DNA of 64,000 nt. Source: Pseudomonadota bacterium. GTDB taxonomy: Bacteria > Pseudomonadota > Gammaproteobacteria > Burkholderiales > Rhodocyclaceae. The stretch is from NCBI GenBank assembly GCA_018241685.1, contig JAFEDJ010000009.1, forward strand, positions 124,001 through 188,000. The letters are read 5' to 3'. Below, in pieces: positions 1-12,605 of this stretch. How positions within the stretch are numbered: position 1 is the first letter of the stretch; the number at the start of each line of letters is the position of its first letter. The notes below the pieces were generated by a model. That model searched no databases. It was given only the letters and a program-made list of their open reading frames with translations, and was not told the origin of the DNA. Made by a program: the position numbers and the translations under genes.

Positions 1-819
1 GGTTTTTCCCTCGAAGGCGTCGGGCTGATCCACGCCAACGGTTTCCGTGCACTGCGCGGCATCGACCTGCGCATTGCGCCGGGCGAGCGGGTGGCGCTGA
101 TCGGTGCGTCGGGCGCCGGCAAGACGACGCTGCTGCGGGTGCTGGCGGCGTCCCTGCGCCCCGGCGAGGGGCGGGTGACCCTGCTCGACGGCGAGCCGTG
201 GGCCTGTGCGCCGGCCGCGCTGCGCCGCCTGCGCGCGCGCATCGGTCTGGTGCACCAGTCGCCGCCGATCCCGCCGCGCCAGCGGGTGGTCACCGCCGTG
301 CTGGCCGGCCGCCTCGGCCAGTGGCCGTTGTGGAAATCCCTCGCCTCGCTGGTGCTGCCGGTGGACCCGGACGGTGCCCGTGCCGCGCTGGCCCGGCTGG
401 ATCTCGCCGAGCGCCTCTATGACCGTTGCGACCGCCTGTCCGGCGGGCAGCTGCAGCGGGTCGCACTGGCCCGCGTGCTGTACCAGCAGCCGGACCTGCT
501 GCTGGCCGACGAGCCGGTGTCGGCGATGGACCCGGCCCTGTCCGAACTCACCATCTCCCTGCTCAACGAAGAGGCGACCCGCCGCGGCGTCACGCTGGTG
601 GCCAGCCTGCATGCGGTGGATCTGGCGCTGCGCCATTTCCCGCGGGTGGTTGGCGTGAAGGACGGGGCGATCCTGTTCGATCTGCCGGCGGCGCAGGTCA
701 GCGATGCCCTGCTGCGTGAGCTGTATGCCGCCGAGGGCGGGCTGCCGCTGGCCGGCGGCCTGCGCGCCCTGGAGCCGGCCGAAACCGCCGGCGAGCTGCC
801 GCCGCTGCGCTGCGCATGA
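1..819 (+). CDS. phnC: Phosphonate-type ABC transporter ATP-binding protein (5' end outside window)
   Basis: ATP-hydrolysing subunit of a phosphonate/phosphite-family importer; it acts on the cytoplasmic face of the membrane with the two permeases encoded next. The frame is open from base 1, so the true start lies upstream; 272 residues are visible. Walker A GASGAGKT is at visible residues 35-42, followed by the Q-loop region (VHQS), the signature LSGGQ and Walker B (LLLADEP). Its stop overlaps the next start as ATGA. The periplasmic binding protein PhnD is not in the window and would be expected upstream. The family call rests on the ABC motifs plus the paired PhnE-type permeases; the substrate (phosphonate, phosphite or another oxyanion) cannot be read from the sequence. 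Confidence 0.88.
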   Translation, partial: GFSLEGVGLIHANGFRALRGIDLRIAPGERVALIGASGAGKTTLLRVLAASLRPGEGRVTLLDGEPWACAPAALRRLRARIGLVHQSPPIPPRQRVVTAVLAGRLGQWPLWKSLASLVLPVDPDGARAALARLDLAERLYDRCDRLSGGQLQRVALARVLYQQPDLLLADEPVSAMDPALSELTISLLNEEATRRGVTLVASLHAVDLALRHFPRVVGVKDGAILFDLPAAQVSDALLRELYAAEGGLPLAGGLRALEPAETAGELPPLRCA

Positions 820-1637
820 GCACCGCCGTACGCGATCCGGCCGCCTTGCCGCGGCTGGGCTGGACCCTCGTGGTGCTGGTGCTGCTGTGGCCGCTGCTGC
901 GCCTCACCGATTTTCACCCGGCGGCCCTGTTCGAGGCCGGCAACCTGACGGCGATGGGCAATTTCCTCGCCGGCTTCCTGCCGCCCGCAACCGCGCCGGA
1001 CTTTTTGTCCCTGCTCGGCAAAGCCACCGTCGAGACGCTGGCGATGGCCACCGCCGGCATCGCGCTGTCCATCCTGTTGGCGGTGCCCCTGGGCCTGGTG
1101 CTGACCCGCAGCCTGTCCATCGCCCGCCTCGGGCCGGGCCGGCGCGGCTGGATCGGCCAGTCGCTGCGCGCCGTGGCGCGGGCGCTGCTGGCGGTGCTGC
1201 GCGGCGTGCCGGAGCTGGTGTGGGCGCTGCTGTTCGTGCGCGTCTTCGGCCTTGGCGCGGCGGCTGGCGTGCTGGCGTTGGGCATCACCTACGGTGGCAT
1301 GCTCGGCAAGGTGTACGGCGAGATCCTCGAATCCACCGACGCCCGCCCGGCCCGTGCGCTGCTGGAGGCCGGCAGCGGCCGCCTGGCGGCCCTGTGTTAT
1401 GGCCTGCTGCCGAATGCGGCGAGCGAGCTGGTGTCCTACACCGTCTATCGCTGGGAATGCGCGGTGCGCGCGTCGGTGGTGATGGGCTTCGTCGGCGCCG
1501 GCGGGCTCGGCCAGCTGATGGACCAGTCGATGAAGATGCTCAACGGCGGCGAGGCGGCCAGCATTCTGGTGACTTTCCTGGTGTTGGTGGTGGCCGCCGA
1601 CGGTCTGTCCGAACTGCTGCGGCGGAGGCTGGCATGA
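816..1637 (+). CDS. phnE: Phosphonate-type ABC transporter permease (first of two)
   Basis: 273-residue integral membrane permease of the PhnE family with a binding-protein-dependent transport domain. Hydrophobic segments are visible near residues 15-35, 68-95 and 120-160 and in the C-terminal third. The cytoplasmic EAA-like loop reads ALLEAGSG...YGLLPNA, and the family-typical YRWE...GFVGAGGLG block follows. It overlaps PhnC by 4 bases and the next permease by 4 bases (ATGA at both joints), so the three genes are very probably translationally coupled. Two consecutive permeases suggest a heterodimeric channel rather than a PhnE homodimer. Confidence 0.88.
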   Translation: MSTAVRDPAALPRLGWTLVVLVLLWPLLRLTDFHPAALFEAGNLTAMGNFLAGFLPPATAPDFLSLLGKATVETLAMATAGIALSILLAVPLGLVLTRSLSIARLGPGRRGWIGQSLRAVARALLAVLRGVPELVWALLFVRVFGLGAAAGVLALGITYGGMLGKVYGEILESTDARPARALLEAGSGRLAALCYGLLPNAASELVSYTVYRWECAVRASVVMGFVGAGGLGQLMDQSMKMLNGGEAASILVTFLVLVVAADGLSELLRRRLA

Positions 1638-2400
1638 GGGCCGGGGTGTCCTTCGGCGGCCTGCTGGCGGTGGTGCTGGTCGTCGCGGCAGTGGCCGGCA
1701 GCTTCGCCTATCTCGACATGCCGCTGGGCGCGCTGTTCACCGGCACGGCGGCGGGGGAGATCGCCGATTTTGTCGGGCGCTTCTTCCCGCCGGAGCTGGG
1801 GCCGGATTTTCTCGCCAAGGTGGGTTGGGCGGCGCTGGAGACGTTGGCGATTTCGCTGGTCAGCACCGTGCTGGCAGCTGTTGCCGGCGCCGTGCTGGCG
1901 CTGCCAGCGGCCGGGCGCCATGGCGTTGCCGGGCGGGTGGGGGCGCGCTTCGTCCTCAACCTGCTGCGCTCGGTGCCGGAGCTGGTGTGGGCCACGCTGA
2001 TGGTGCTGGCTGCCGGCCTTGGGCCTTTTGCCGGCACGCTGGCGCTGGCGCTGCATACCACCGGCGTGCTCGGCCGCCTGTTCGCCGAGGCGCTGGAGAA
2101 CACCCCGCCGGCACCGGCCGAAGCGCTCGCCGGCAGTGGCGCACCGTCGCTGGCGGCCTTCCTGTACGGCACCTTTCCGCTGGTTGCCGCCCAGTGGCTG
2201 GCCTACGCGCTGTACCGCTGGGAGATGAACATCCGCATGGCGGCGATCCTCGGTTTCGTCGGCGCCGGCGGGCTCGGGGCGCTGCTCTACTTCAGCCTGT
2301 CCCTGTTCCACGAGGCGGAGGCCAGCACGGTGATCCTCGCGATGCTGGCAATGGCGGTGGTCGTGGACGGCGTCAGCGCCTGGCTGCGGCGGGCGTCGGC

Positions 2401-2404
<4 letters not shown>
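1634..2404 (+). CDS. phnE: Phosphonate-type ABC transporter permease (second of two)
   Basis: 256-residue paralogue of the preceding permease. The start chosen is the ATG overlapping the upstream stop; the frame stays open far upstream, but that part is a shadow of the neighbouring genes. It shows the same pattern: membrane segments, the SVPELVW motif shared with its partner, an EALAGSG EAA-type loop, and YRWEMN followed by GFVGAGGLG near the C-terminus. The last codon and stop share the palindrome CTAG with the stop of the convergent histidine kinase gene, so the two genes overlap tail to tail by 4 bases with no room for a separate terminator. Confidence 0.85.
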
Positions 2405-4500
<2,096 letters not shown>

Positions 4501-4519
4501 CGTCTTGCTGCGGCGGGCG

Positions 4520-5902
<1,383 letters not shown>

Positions 5903-6104
5903 CGCCCGATTTAACCACGTGGCCGGCGGCGTTGTCAGGGCGGGGCTGTCCCGTTTCGATGCACTTTTTTGGTAATACCGGTCTTCAGTGTGGGAAAAAA
6001 TTGCCGACATAGTGCCTGGCCCCGCCCGCTTGTGCGCCCTGCGCACTCGTCCGGCGGGGCCTGTGTATATCGGAACCCGTACTTATGAAGGGCAGTGCCA
6101 GGCC

Positions 6105-6617
6105 ATGAAGCCGCGTGTGACGCCGACCAGCAGCGAACGTTCGCTGGGCGAGCAGGATTTCATCGTTTCGAAGACCGATCCGAAGGGGCGCATCCTCTAC
6201 GCCAACCGGATCTTCATTGCGCTGTCGGGCTACAGCGAGGCGGAACTCCTTGGCCGCCAGCACAACATCATCCGCCATCCGGACATGCCGCGCAGCGCCT
6301 TCAAGTTGCTGTGGGACAGCATCGCTGCGGGGCAGGAGTTCATCGCCTACGTGAAGAACATGGCCAAGGACGGCAGTTTCTACTGGGTGCTGGCGACGGT
6401 GACGCCGGACTACGATGCAGCGCGGCGGATTGTCAGCTACACCTCGGTGCGCCGCAAGCCGCGGGCCGAGGCGATCCGCGCTGCCGCCGGGCTGTACAAG
6501 GAGATGCTGGCCGCCGAGAACCGGGCCGGTGCGCGGGATGCGATCGCCGCCGGGACGGCGGTACTGACTGAAGTCTTGAATGGAAAGAGTTATGAGCAGT
6601 TCGTCCTTGCACTCTAA
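6105..6617 (+). CDS. PAS-domain sensor protein (Aer N-terminal-like)
   Basis: 170-residue soluble protein made almost wholly of one PAS domain: [40 protein letters not shown], then a core ending in TVTPDYD and [10 protein letters not shown]. The wording NIIRHPDMP is the hallmark of the FAD-binding PAS domain of the aerotaxis receptor Aer (family knowledge). There is no membrane segment and no signalling domain; the chemoreceptor gene that follows overlaps it by 26 bases. The start at 6105 was chosen because the PAS similarity begins soon after; an in-frame start at 5988 adds an unrelated leader. Likely role: a redox/oxygen sensor feeding the overlapping receptor. Confidence 0.85.
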   Translation: MKPRVTPTSSERSLGEQDFIVSKTDPKGRILYANRIFIALSGYSEAELLGRQHNIIRHPDMPRSAFKLLWDSIAAGQEFIAYVKNMAKDGSFYWVLATVTPDYDAARRIVSYTSVRRKPRAEAIRAAAGLYKEMLAAENRAGARDAIAAGTAVLTEVLNGKSYEQFVLAL

Positions 6618-8043
6618 GCTGTCCCTGGTGGGCTGGGGGCAGTCGGCGCTGCTGCTGGCGACCCTGCTGACGGTGTTCTTCATCACCGGCTTCCACCCGG
6701 CGCTGCTGGTCTTCCTGGTGCTCGGCGTGGGCCTGACGGTGTGGGGGCAGTGGCAGTTCCGCCGCTCACTGGCGCCGCTGCAGTCGGCGGTGGAACTGGC
6801 CGAGAAGATCGGCCGCGGGCATTTCGTCGATCGCGTTACCGGAGTGTCGGACAAGGACGAAGTCGGCCGCCTGATCTGGGCGCTGAACGATATGCTCGAC
6901 CAGCTGGAAGCCTATTTCCGTGAGGCCGACTCTTCCTTCCGGGCCCAGATGGAAGGCCGCTACAGCCGCCTCGCCCAGTCGGCGGGCCTGCACGGCAGCC
7001 TGTTCGAGGCGATGGAGACCCACAACACGCTGCTCACCAACATGTCCGCGCACCTGCGCGACCAGGCCCGCAACCGGGTGCTCAGCAATGCCGGCCTGCT
7101 CAACGCCGGCAACCTGATCGCCAACCTGACCGGTAACCAGGCCGACCTGCTGGAAGTCACCACGCAGATGCGCAAGGCCGCCACCGCCGCCACCGAGACG
7201 GCCAGCGAGGCGGCGGAGAACCAGCACGCGGTGGCTGAGGTGGTCAGCCAGCTGTCGGGCATCAGCGAGCGCATCGTGCACGTGGCGGACGCCATCGGTG
7301 GGCTCAATGCACGCAGCAAGGAGGTCAGCCAGGCCGTGACGCTGATCACCGAGATTTCCGACCAGACCAACCTGCTGGCGCTCAACGCGGCCATCGAGGC
7401 GGCACGGGCCGGCGAATCGGGCCGCGGCTTCGCGGTGGTGGCCGACGAGGTGCGCAAGCTGGCGGAGAAGACCCGCAGCGCGTCCCAGGCCATCGGCGAG
7501 GTGATGCGCGGGTTGATCAGCGACGGCGAGGCGATGCAGGAGGATGCGCGGGAGATGCGCGAGATCACGGCCCGCTCGTCGGTGGTGGTCGGCGAGCTGA
7601 CCCAGACCTTCGGCCGCTTCGCTGCAGCGGCGCGGCAAACCGAGCAGGAGTCGGTGCGGGTGCACGACAAGAGCCTGGTGACCCTCTTCAAGCTCGACCA
7701 CATGGTCTACAAGCAGCGTACCTACCTGGCCCTCAACGGGACTTGCGACGCGGAGGCGGTGCGGGCGGTGGCCCTGGATCACCATCAGTGCCGCCTCGGC
7801 ACCTGGTATGACAGGGAGGGGCAAGAAAGCTTCGGTACGCTTCCCTCTTATCGCCGCCTGGAGCAGCCCCATGCCCGGGTCCATGACGGCGCCCATCAGG
7901 TAATGGCGCAGATCGACCAGGATTGGCAGAACGCCGCCGCGCTGCAGGCGGCGATCGTCGATGGGCTGGAGAGCATGGAGGCGGGTAGCCGGGAGGCGAT
8001 GGACCTGCTCGATCGGCTGGTTGCCGAGAAGCATCCCGATTGA
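6592..8043 (+). CDS. Methyl-accepting chemotaxis protein with C-terminal CZB zinc-binding domain
   Basis: 483-residue chemoreceptor. The start is the ATG at 6592 with AAAGAG six bases upstream. Two closely spaced membrane segments (about 15-50) leave almost no periplasmic loop. A HAMP-like region follows (about 55-110), then a long coiled coil and the kinase-control hairpin tip [20 protein letters not shown]. The C-terminal about 120 residues form a CZB domain with conserved ligands (DHMVYK, then [10 protein letters not shown] and PHARVH). CZB domains bind zinc and respond to oxidants such as HOCl (family knowledge). With no ligand domain of its own and an overlapping Aer-type PAS gene upstream, it probably takes its input from that PAS protein and from the zinc site. 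Confidence 0.9.
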   Translation: MSSSSLHSKLSLVGWGQSALLLATLLTVFFITGFHPALLVFLVLGVGLTVWGQWQFRRSLAPLQSAVELAEKIGRGHFVDRVTGVSDKDEVGRLIWALNDMLDQLEAYFREADSSFRAQMEGRYSRLAQSAGLHGSLFEAMETHNTLLTNMSAHLRDQARNRVLSNAGLLNAGNLIANLTGNQADLLEVTTQMRKAATAATETASEAAENQHAVAEVVSQLSGISERIVHVADAIGGLNARSKEVSQAVTLITEISDQTNLLALNAAIEAARAGESGRGFAVVADEVRKLAEKTRSASQAIGEVMRGLISDGEAMQEDAREMREITARSSVVVGELTQTFGRFAAAARQTEQESVRVHDKSLVTLFKLDHMVYKQRTYLALNGTCDAEAVRAVALDHHQCRLGTWYDREGQESFGTLPSYRRLEQPHARVHDGAHQVMAQIDQDWQNAAALQAAIVDGLESMEAGSREAMDLLDRLVAEKHPD

Positions 8044-8057
8044 TGTAGAGGGCTTGG

Positions 8058-8387
8058 ATGAACTGGGTTTTTCTTGGAATTGCGATCGTTTCGGAGGTTC
8101 TGGCGACCTCGGCGCTGAAGGCGTCGGAGGGCTTCACGCACCTGATCCCGTCGGTGATCGTCGTGCTCGGTTACGCGTCGGCCTTCTATTTCCTGTCGCT
8201 GACCATCCAGGTCATCAATCTCGGCGTGGCCTATGCGATCTGGTCCGGCGTGGGCGTGGTGCTGATTTCGGTGGCCGGCTGGCTGCTGTACGACCAGAAG
8301 CTCGATCTGGCCGCGGTGATCGGGATCGGCCTGATCACCGCGGGGGCACTGGTCCTCAACCTGTTTTCCAAGTCGGTGATGCACTGA
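8058..8387 (+). CDS. Small multidrug resistance (SMR/EmrE family) efflux protein
   Basis: 109 residues with four hydrophobic helices, the standard SMR size. The essential membrane glutamate is present as Glu13 in AIVSEV, and the family motif [14 protein letters not shown] is in helix 3. It should work as a dual-topology dimer exchanging protons for cationic drugs or quaternary ammonium compounds, or, if in the Gdx subgroup, guanidinium. The sequence favours EmrE over Gdx, but this is not certain. GAGGG precedes the ATG. The 14-base gap after the chemoreceptor gene suggests possible read-through. Confidence 0.88.
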   Translation: MNWVFLGIAIVSEVLATSALKASEGFTHLIPSVIVVLGYASAFYFLSLTIQVINLGVAYAIWSGVGVVLISVAGWLLYDQKLDLAAVIGIGLITAGALVLNLFSKSVMH

Positions 8388-8434
8388 AACGGGCGCCGCC
8401 TGGTTGATCTTCGTGAAGGAAGCATGAGCTGAAG

Positions 8435-9244
8435 ATGCCTGAAGAGTTGCTGAGACTGCTCGCCTTCATCGTGCTGGGGATCATCGTCTGGGCGCTTGCC
8501 CGGCGTTTCCCGATGGATGAATACGGGCCGCAGCCCGTGGAACCCTTCGACCGCTGGTTCCTGGCCGTCGCGCTGGCCCTGGGGGGCGCGGTGGATGTGA
8601 TCTTCGGGCCGGCCCTGAATGCCGTGGCGAATGGCCTCTACGCGTGGGCCGCCCCGGCGCGGCAGGCGGTTGCCGGCTGGAGCGTGACGACGCAGGTCCT
8701 GGTCTATCTGATCACCACCGATTTCCTCGGCTACTGGGCCCATCGGCTGATGCACTCCAGCGCGGTGTGGCGCATCCATGCGATGCATCACTCCGCCCGC
8801 AGCCTGAACTGGTTTTCGGGGATGCGCGGAACGCCGATGGACATGGTCTTCATCCTGGCGCCCGGTGCGCTGATGGCGCCGCTCTTCCTGCTGACGGAAA
8901 GCCACACGGCCTTCTTCATCTTGCTGTTCATCCAGATGGCCAGCGAGCACCTGACCCATTCGAACCTGCGCCTGCCCTTCGTGCGGCAGTTGGAGTGGTT
9001 CCTGGTCACGCCGCGGATGCACTTCATCCATCACCACCGGGACATGGCCTACGGGAATTCCAATTACGGCTTCTATTTCTCGATCTGGGACCACCTGTTC
9101 GGCACCTACATCGATTCGGACGATGTGCCCGACAAGGGGCCGCTGGGCCTGATGGAGGACTACACGATGAAGTCCCTGTTCCTCGGTGTCCGGCTGACCG
9201 AGCCGGCGCCTGAAAAGGGCCGGACGCAGTCGGCGCAGGCTTGA
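8435..9244 (+). CDS. Sterol desaturase / fatty acid hydroxylase family membrane protein
   Basis: 269-residue membrane-bound di-iron enzyme. All three histidine clusters of the family are visible: HRLMH, then HAMHH, then HFIHHHRDM; these chelate the two irons that insert oxygen into an alkyl chain. Four hydrophobic stretches flank them. The NAD-dependent epimerase that follows in the same direction suggests joint work on a lipid or isoprenoid alcohol: hydroxylation followed by oxidation or reduction (inference). The substrate cannot be read from the sequence. Confidence 0.85.
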   Translation: MPEELLRLLAFIVLGIIVWALARRFPMDEYGPQPVEPFDRWFLAVALALGGAVDVIFGPALNAVANGLYAWAAPARQAVAGWSVTTQVLVYLITTDFLGYWAHRLMHSSAVWRIHAMHHSARSLNWFSGMRGTPMDMVFILAPGALMAPLFLLTESHTAFFILLFIQMASEHLTHSNLRLPFVRQLEWFLVTPRMHFIHHHRDMAYGNSNYGFYFSIWDHLFGTYIDSDDVPDKGPLGLMEDYTMKSLFLGVRLTEPAPEKGRTQSAQA

Positions 9245-9275
9245 TCGAATGCAAACCACAACCTGGGAGTAAGCC

Positions 9276-10310
9276 TTGGAGCCTGTCGAAAACACTCTTG
9301 CGCTGGTGACCGGTGCCACCGGCTTCGTCGGCGGAGCGCTGGCCCGGCGCTTGCTGCGGGAGGGCTACCGGGTGCGGATCCTGGTCCGCAATGCGAACAA
9401 CCCGGTGCTGAAGGAACTCGGGCTGGAGGCGTCGGTGAACGGCCGGCTGGAGATCGTCGAAGGTGACATCGCCGTCAAGGAATCCCTCGACGCGGCCTTC
9501 GATGGGGTGCGCTACGTGTTCCACGTTGCGGCGATGGTCAGCACGGAAGCCTCCTGGGATGTCTACCGGGCGGCCAATGTGAGCGGCACCGAGAACATGT
9601 GCGAACTGGCCTTGCGGCATGGCGTCGCCAAGTTCGTCTACGTCAGCACCGCCGATGTGTTCGGCCTGCCGAAGGCCGGGGAGGTCGTCACCGAGGCCAC
9701 GCCACATGCGGCCTGGAACGAGAAATACGCGGACACCAAGATCGCCGGCACGCAGGTTGTGAAGGACTACCAGGCCCGCGGGCTGGTATCGACGATCATC
9801 TATCCGGGCTGGGTGTATGGGCCGGGCGACCGGGCTTTGCTGCCTTCGGTGCTGGAGCAGCTCGAGAGCGGCTTCCTGCCGCTGTGGAGTCCCAACAATC
9901 CGCTGGGCTTCATCTATGTCGAGGATCTGGTCGATGCGATGCTGCAGGCGCTGGCGAGTCCCGCCGCCGACAACGAGGACTTCCTCATCCTCGACGCCGA
10001 AACCCAGGCCGGCATGCTCGACCTGTGCGCGCGCATCGCCGAGCGCTTCGGGCTCAAGTACCGGGTGGTGAAGCTGCCGTACTGGCTGATGTATGGGCTG
10101 GCGGCGCTGCTCGAGGGGCTGTCCAAAATCGGCATCGGCGGCGAGCCGCTGATCACTACGGCGGTGGTCAAGTCATTCGGCCACTGCTTCATCTATTCGA
10201 CGGAAAAGGCGGCGGCGCGTCTGCGCTGGACGCCGGCCACGCCCTTCGAAACGGGTATCCGCCAGGCGTTGGACTGGCATTGCGAGCATCTGGCCGTCGG
10301 CGGCGATTAG
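9276..10310 (+). CDS. NAD(P)-dependent epimerase/dehydratase (extended SDR family)
   Basis: 344-residue extended short-chain dehydrogenase. It has an N-terminal Rossmann motif GATGFVGG, a DIAVKES acidic turn, and the catalytic pair Tyr-x3-Lys in KYADTK. Start codon is TTG with GGGAG eight bases upstream; no better ATG fits the Rossmann start. The C-terminal half resembles dihydroflavonol-reductase/3-beta-hydroxysteroid-dehydrogenase-like members. It lies 31 bases after the hydroxylase gene and ends just before a strong hairpin, so the two form a probable unit. Confidence 0.83.
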   Translation: MEPVENTLALVTGATGFVGGALARRLLREGYRVRILVRNANNPVLKELGLEASVNGRLEIVEGDIAVKESLDAAFDGVRYVFHVAAMVSTEASWDVYRAANVSGTENMCELALRHGVAKFVYVSTADVFGLPKAGEVVTEATPHAAWNEKYADTKIAGTQVVKDYQARGLVSTIIYPGWVYGPGDRALLPSVLEQLESGFLPLWSPNNPLGFIYVEDLVDAMLQALASPAADNEDFLILDAETQAGMLDLCARIAERFGLKYRVVKLPYWLMYGLAALLEGLSKIGIGGEPLITTAVVKSFGHCFIYSTEKAAARLRWTPATPFETGIRQALDWHCEHLAVGGD

Positions 10311-10320
10311 CAGGACATCG

Positions 10321-10349
10321 CGCGCCAGCCCCTTTTCGGGGCTGGCGCG
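10321..10349. terminator. Hairpin between convergent genes
   Basis: Perfect 12-bp inverted repeat CGCGCCAGCCCC / GGGGCTGGCGCG with a 5-base loop TTTTC, placed between the epimerase stop and the convergent ilvA stop. There is no clear T-run on either side, so it may terminate weakly or protect 3' ends of both mRNAs. Confidence 0.6.
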
Positions 10350-10381
10350 GATGTGCCGGAACCCGGCGGGCCCGGGGATTT

Positions 10382-11902
10382 TCAGCCGAGGAACATCCGG
10401 TAGACCGGGTTGGCGGTTTCGTCCACGTACTCGTAGCCGAGCCGCGCCAGGAAGCCCTGGAAGGCCTCCCGGTCCGACGGCGGCACCTGCATGCCGACCA
10501 GTACGCGGCCGAAGTCGGCGCCGTGGTTGCGGTAGTGGAACAGGCTGATGTTCCAGTCTGAGCGCAGGGTCTCGAGGAAGTTGAGCAGTGCGCCCGGGCG
10601 CTCGGGGAACACGAAGCGGTACAGCACCTCGTTGTCCGCCTGCGGGGCGTGGCCGCCGACCATGTAGCGGATATGGCTCTTGGCCATCTCGTCGTCGGTC
10701 AGGTCGAGACAGGGCAGGTCGTGGCGCTGCAGCAGCTCGGTGATGCGTCCGCCCTCGACCCGGTTGTGTACGCCGACACCGACGAAGATGTGGGCTTTCT
10801 GCGCATCCGCGTAGCGGTAGTTGAATTCGGTGATGTTGCGGTTGCCGAGCAGGTTGCAGAACTTCTTGAACGAGCCGGGCTTCTCCGGGATGGTGACGGC
10901 CAGCACGGCCTCGCGCTGCTCGCCGACCTCGGCCCTTTCGGCGACGAAGCGCAGGCGGTCGAAGTTCATGTTGGCGCCGGAGGCCACCGCGACCAGGGTC
11001 TTGTCCTTTAGCGCGTGGCGCTTGGCGTATTCCTTGGCGCCTGCCAGGGCCAGTGCGCCGGAGGGTTCCAGAATCGAACGGGTGTCTTCGAAGACGTCCT
11101 TGATGGCGGCGCAGATGGCGTCGTTATCCACCAGGATGATCTCATCCACATACTCCCGGCATACGCGCAGCGTTTCGACGCCGACCTGCTTGACGGCGGT
11201 ACCGTCCGCGAAGAGGCCGACGCTGTCGAGCGTAACGCGCTCGGTGCCGGCGAGGGAGCGTGCCATGGCATCGGAGTCGACGGTTTCGACGCCGATCACC
11301 TTGATTTCGGGGCGCACCCGCTTGACGTAGGCAGCGACGCCGGCGAGCAGGCCGCCCCCGCCGACCGCACAGAAGATTGCCTGGATGGGCTTGGGGTGCT
11401 GGCGCAGGATCTCCATGCCGATGGTGCCCTGGCCGGCGATCACTTCCACGTCGTCGTAGGGGTGGACGAAGGTCAGCTTCTCGGCTTTTTCGAGTTCCTT
11501 GGCATGGCCGTAGGCGTCGGAATAGCTCTCGCCGGCCAGCACTACTTCGCCACCGTGGCGTTTGACCGCGTCGATCTTGATCGCCGGCGTAGTGGTGGGC
11601 ATCACGATGACCGCCCGCGTGCCGAGCTTCTTGGCCGACAGGGCGACGCCCTGGGCGTGGTTGCCGGCGGAGGCGCAGATCACGCCGCGCTTGAGGGCCG
11701 CCGGGCTGAGGCTAGCCATCTTGTTGTAGGCACCGCGCAGCTTGAAGCTGAACACCGGCTGCATGTCCTCGCGCTTCAGGAAGATCCTGTTGTGAATTCG
11801 CGCCGACAGGTTGGGCGCCGGGTCGAGGGGCGTCTCGATCGCGACGTCGTAGACCTGGGCGGTAAGGATCTTCTGGAGGTAGTCCGGATGCTGCGCGCTC
11901 AT
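10382..11902 (-). CDS. ilvA: Threonine ammonia-lyase, biosynthetic (IlvA)
   Basis: 506-residue PLP enzyme converting threonine to 2-oxobutanoate and ammonia, the first committed step of isoleucine synthesis. PLP lysine is Lys54 in FSFKLRGAYNKM; the phosphate-binding loop GGGGLLAG is visible. The C-terminal about 180 residues hold two ACT-like regulatory domains (each with a GALLNF or GSFKKF-type motif), which mark the allosteric biosynthetic form inhibited by isoleucine. The start at 11902 (MSAQHPDY) replaces a longer Cys-rich in-frame extension. It diverges from ridA, whose product removes the enamine intermediate this enzyme releases. Confidence 0.93.
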   Translation of the reverse strand: MSAQHPDYLQKILTAQVYDVAIETPLDPAPNLSARIHNRIFLKREDMQPVFSFKLRGAYNKMASLSPAALKRGVICASAGNHAQGVALSAKKLGTRAVIVMPTTTPAIKIDAVKRHGGEVVLAGESYSDAYGHAKELEKAEKLTFVHPYDDVEVIAGQGTIGMEILRQHPKPIQAIFCAVGGGGLLAGVAAYVKRVRPEIKVIGVETVDSDAMARSLAGTERVTLDSVGLFADGTAVKQVGVETLRVCREYVDEIILVDNDAICAAIKDVFEDTRSILEPSGALALAGAKEYAKRHALKDKTLVAVASGANMNFDRLRFVAERAEVGEQREAVLAVTIPEKPGSFKKFCNLLGNRNITEFNYRYADAQKAHIFVGVGVHNRVEGGRITELLQRHDLPCLDLTDDEMAKSHIRYMVGGHAPQADNEVLYRFVFPERPGALLNFLETLRSDWNISLFHYRNHGADFGRVLVGMQVPPSDREAFQGFLARLGYEYVDETANPVYRMFLG

Positions 11903-11914
11903 GACACAAGACCT

Positions 11915-11936
11915 TTGCTTCGGCTGGGGGAAGCAA
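11915..11936. promoter_or_regulatory. Inverted repeat in the ilvA-ridA divergent region
   Basis: TTGCTTC and GAAGCAA, 8 bases apart, lie 12 bases upstream of the ilvA start in the 98-bp gap shared with ridA. It could be a transcription factor site or a small hairpin in the ilvA leader. The position is seen; the function is not known. Confidence 0.35.
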
Positions 11937-12000
11937 CAAAGGGTAGCAGCCGGAGGCGCCGCGCTGCAACATTGCATCCTTTGACCCTGCGGAGCTTTCC

Positions 12001-12351
12001 ATGACCCCGATCCAGCGTGCCGGCACCACGCCGCGCTATTCCGACTACACGATCCACAACGGCGTCGTTCATTGCGTCGAAGTGCCGCCTGACGAACACG
12101 CCGACATCACGGCGCAGACCGCGGCGATGCTGGCCAGCCTCGAAAACCTGCTCGCCCAGGCGGGTAGTGGCAAGGGTCGCCTGCTGATGGCGACCCTGTA
12201 CCTGGTGGACATGGCCGATTACGACGCGGTGAACGCAGTGTGGGATGCCTGGCTGCCGCCGGGCACGGCGCCGGTCCGCGCCTGTGTGCAGGTGGTCCGT
12301 CTGGCCAAGCCGGGCTGGCGGATTGAGGTGGCGGTACAGGCGGCCTGCTGA
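12001..12351 (+). CDS. ridA: RidA/YjgF-type reactive intermediate deaminase
   Basis: 116 residues, the normal length for this trimeric family. The conserved Arg that binds the substrate carboxylate is present in APVRACVQV. RidA hydrolyses the 2-aminoacrylate/2-aminocrotonate enamines released by PLP dehydratases such as IlvA, preventing damage to other PLP enzymes (established for the family). GGAG lies upstream of the ATG. Divergent pairing with ilvA supports that role. The sequence is somewhat diverged from classical RidA, so it may belong to another Rid subgroup. Confidence 0.82.
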   Translation: MTPIQRAGTTPRYSDYTIHNGVVHCVEVPPDEHADITAQTAAMLASLENLLAQAGSGKGRLLMATLYLVDMADYDAVNAVWDAWLPPGTAPVRACVQVVRLAKPGWRIEVAVQAAC

Positions 12352-12409
12352 GCCGGGCGCCGTCGGTTGAATGGTGTCGGGAAATCTTACATATGCTTAA
12401 GGAATTAAT

Positions 12410-12424
12410 TGAGAATGATTGTTG
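12410..12424. promoter_or_regulatory. Fur-box-like sequence upstream of the GDSL gene
   Basis: TGAGAATGATTGTTG matches the 7-1-7 Fur consensus TGAGAATNATTCTCA at all but three positions. It lies in an AT-rich stretch about 180 bp upstream of the GDSL hydrolase start. It is far from the start codon and imperfect, so this is only a candidate. Confidence 0.25.
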
Positions 12425-12605
12425 AAGGAGATGTGAACGTTTGATGTAAAGGGATTTTTTCACGCTTGGTATTTTATTTGCTTGGCATCGCGTCGCCCGG
12501 TTTCGCGGCGTGGAAAGGCTGGTGGCGGTTTTTCGGTCGATGTCCCTGCCAAGCTCCAGCGACACCGGTTTTCCACCAAAAACTCGAACCAATGAGGGGA
12601 ACCCC

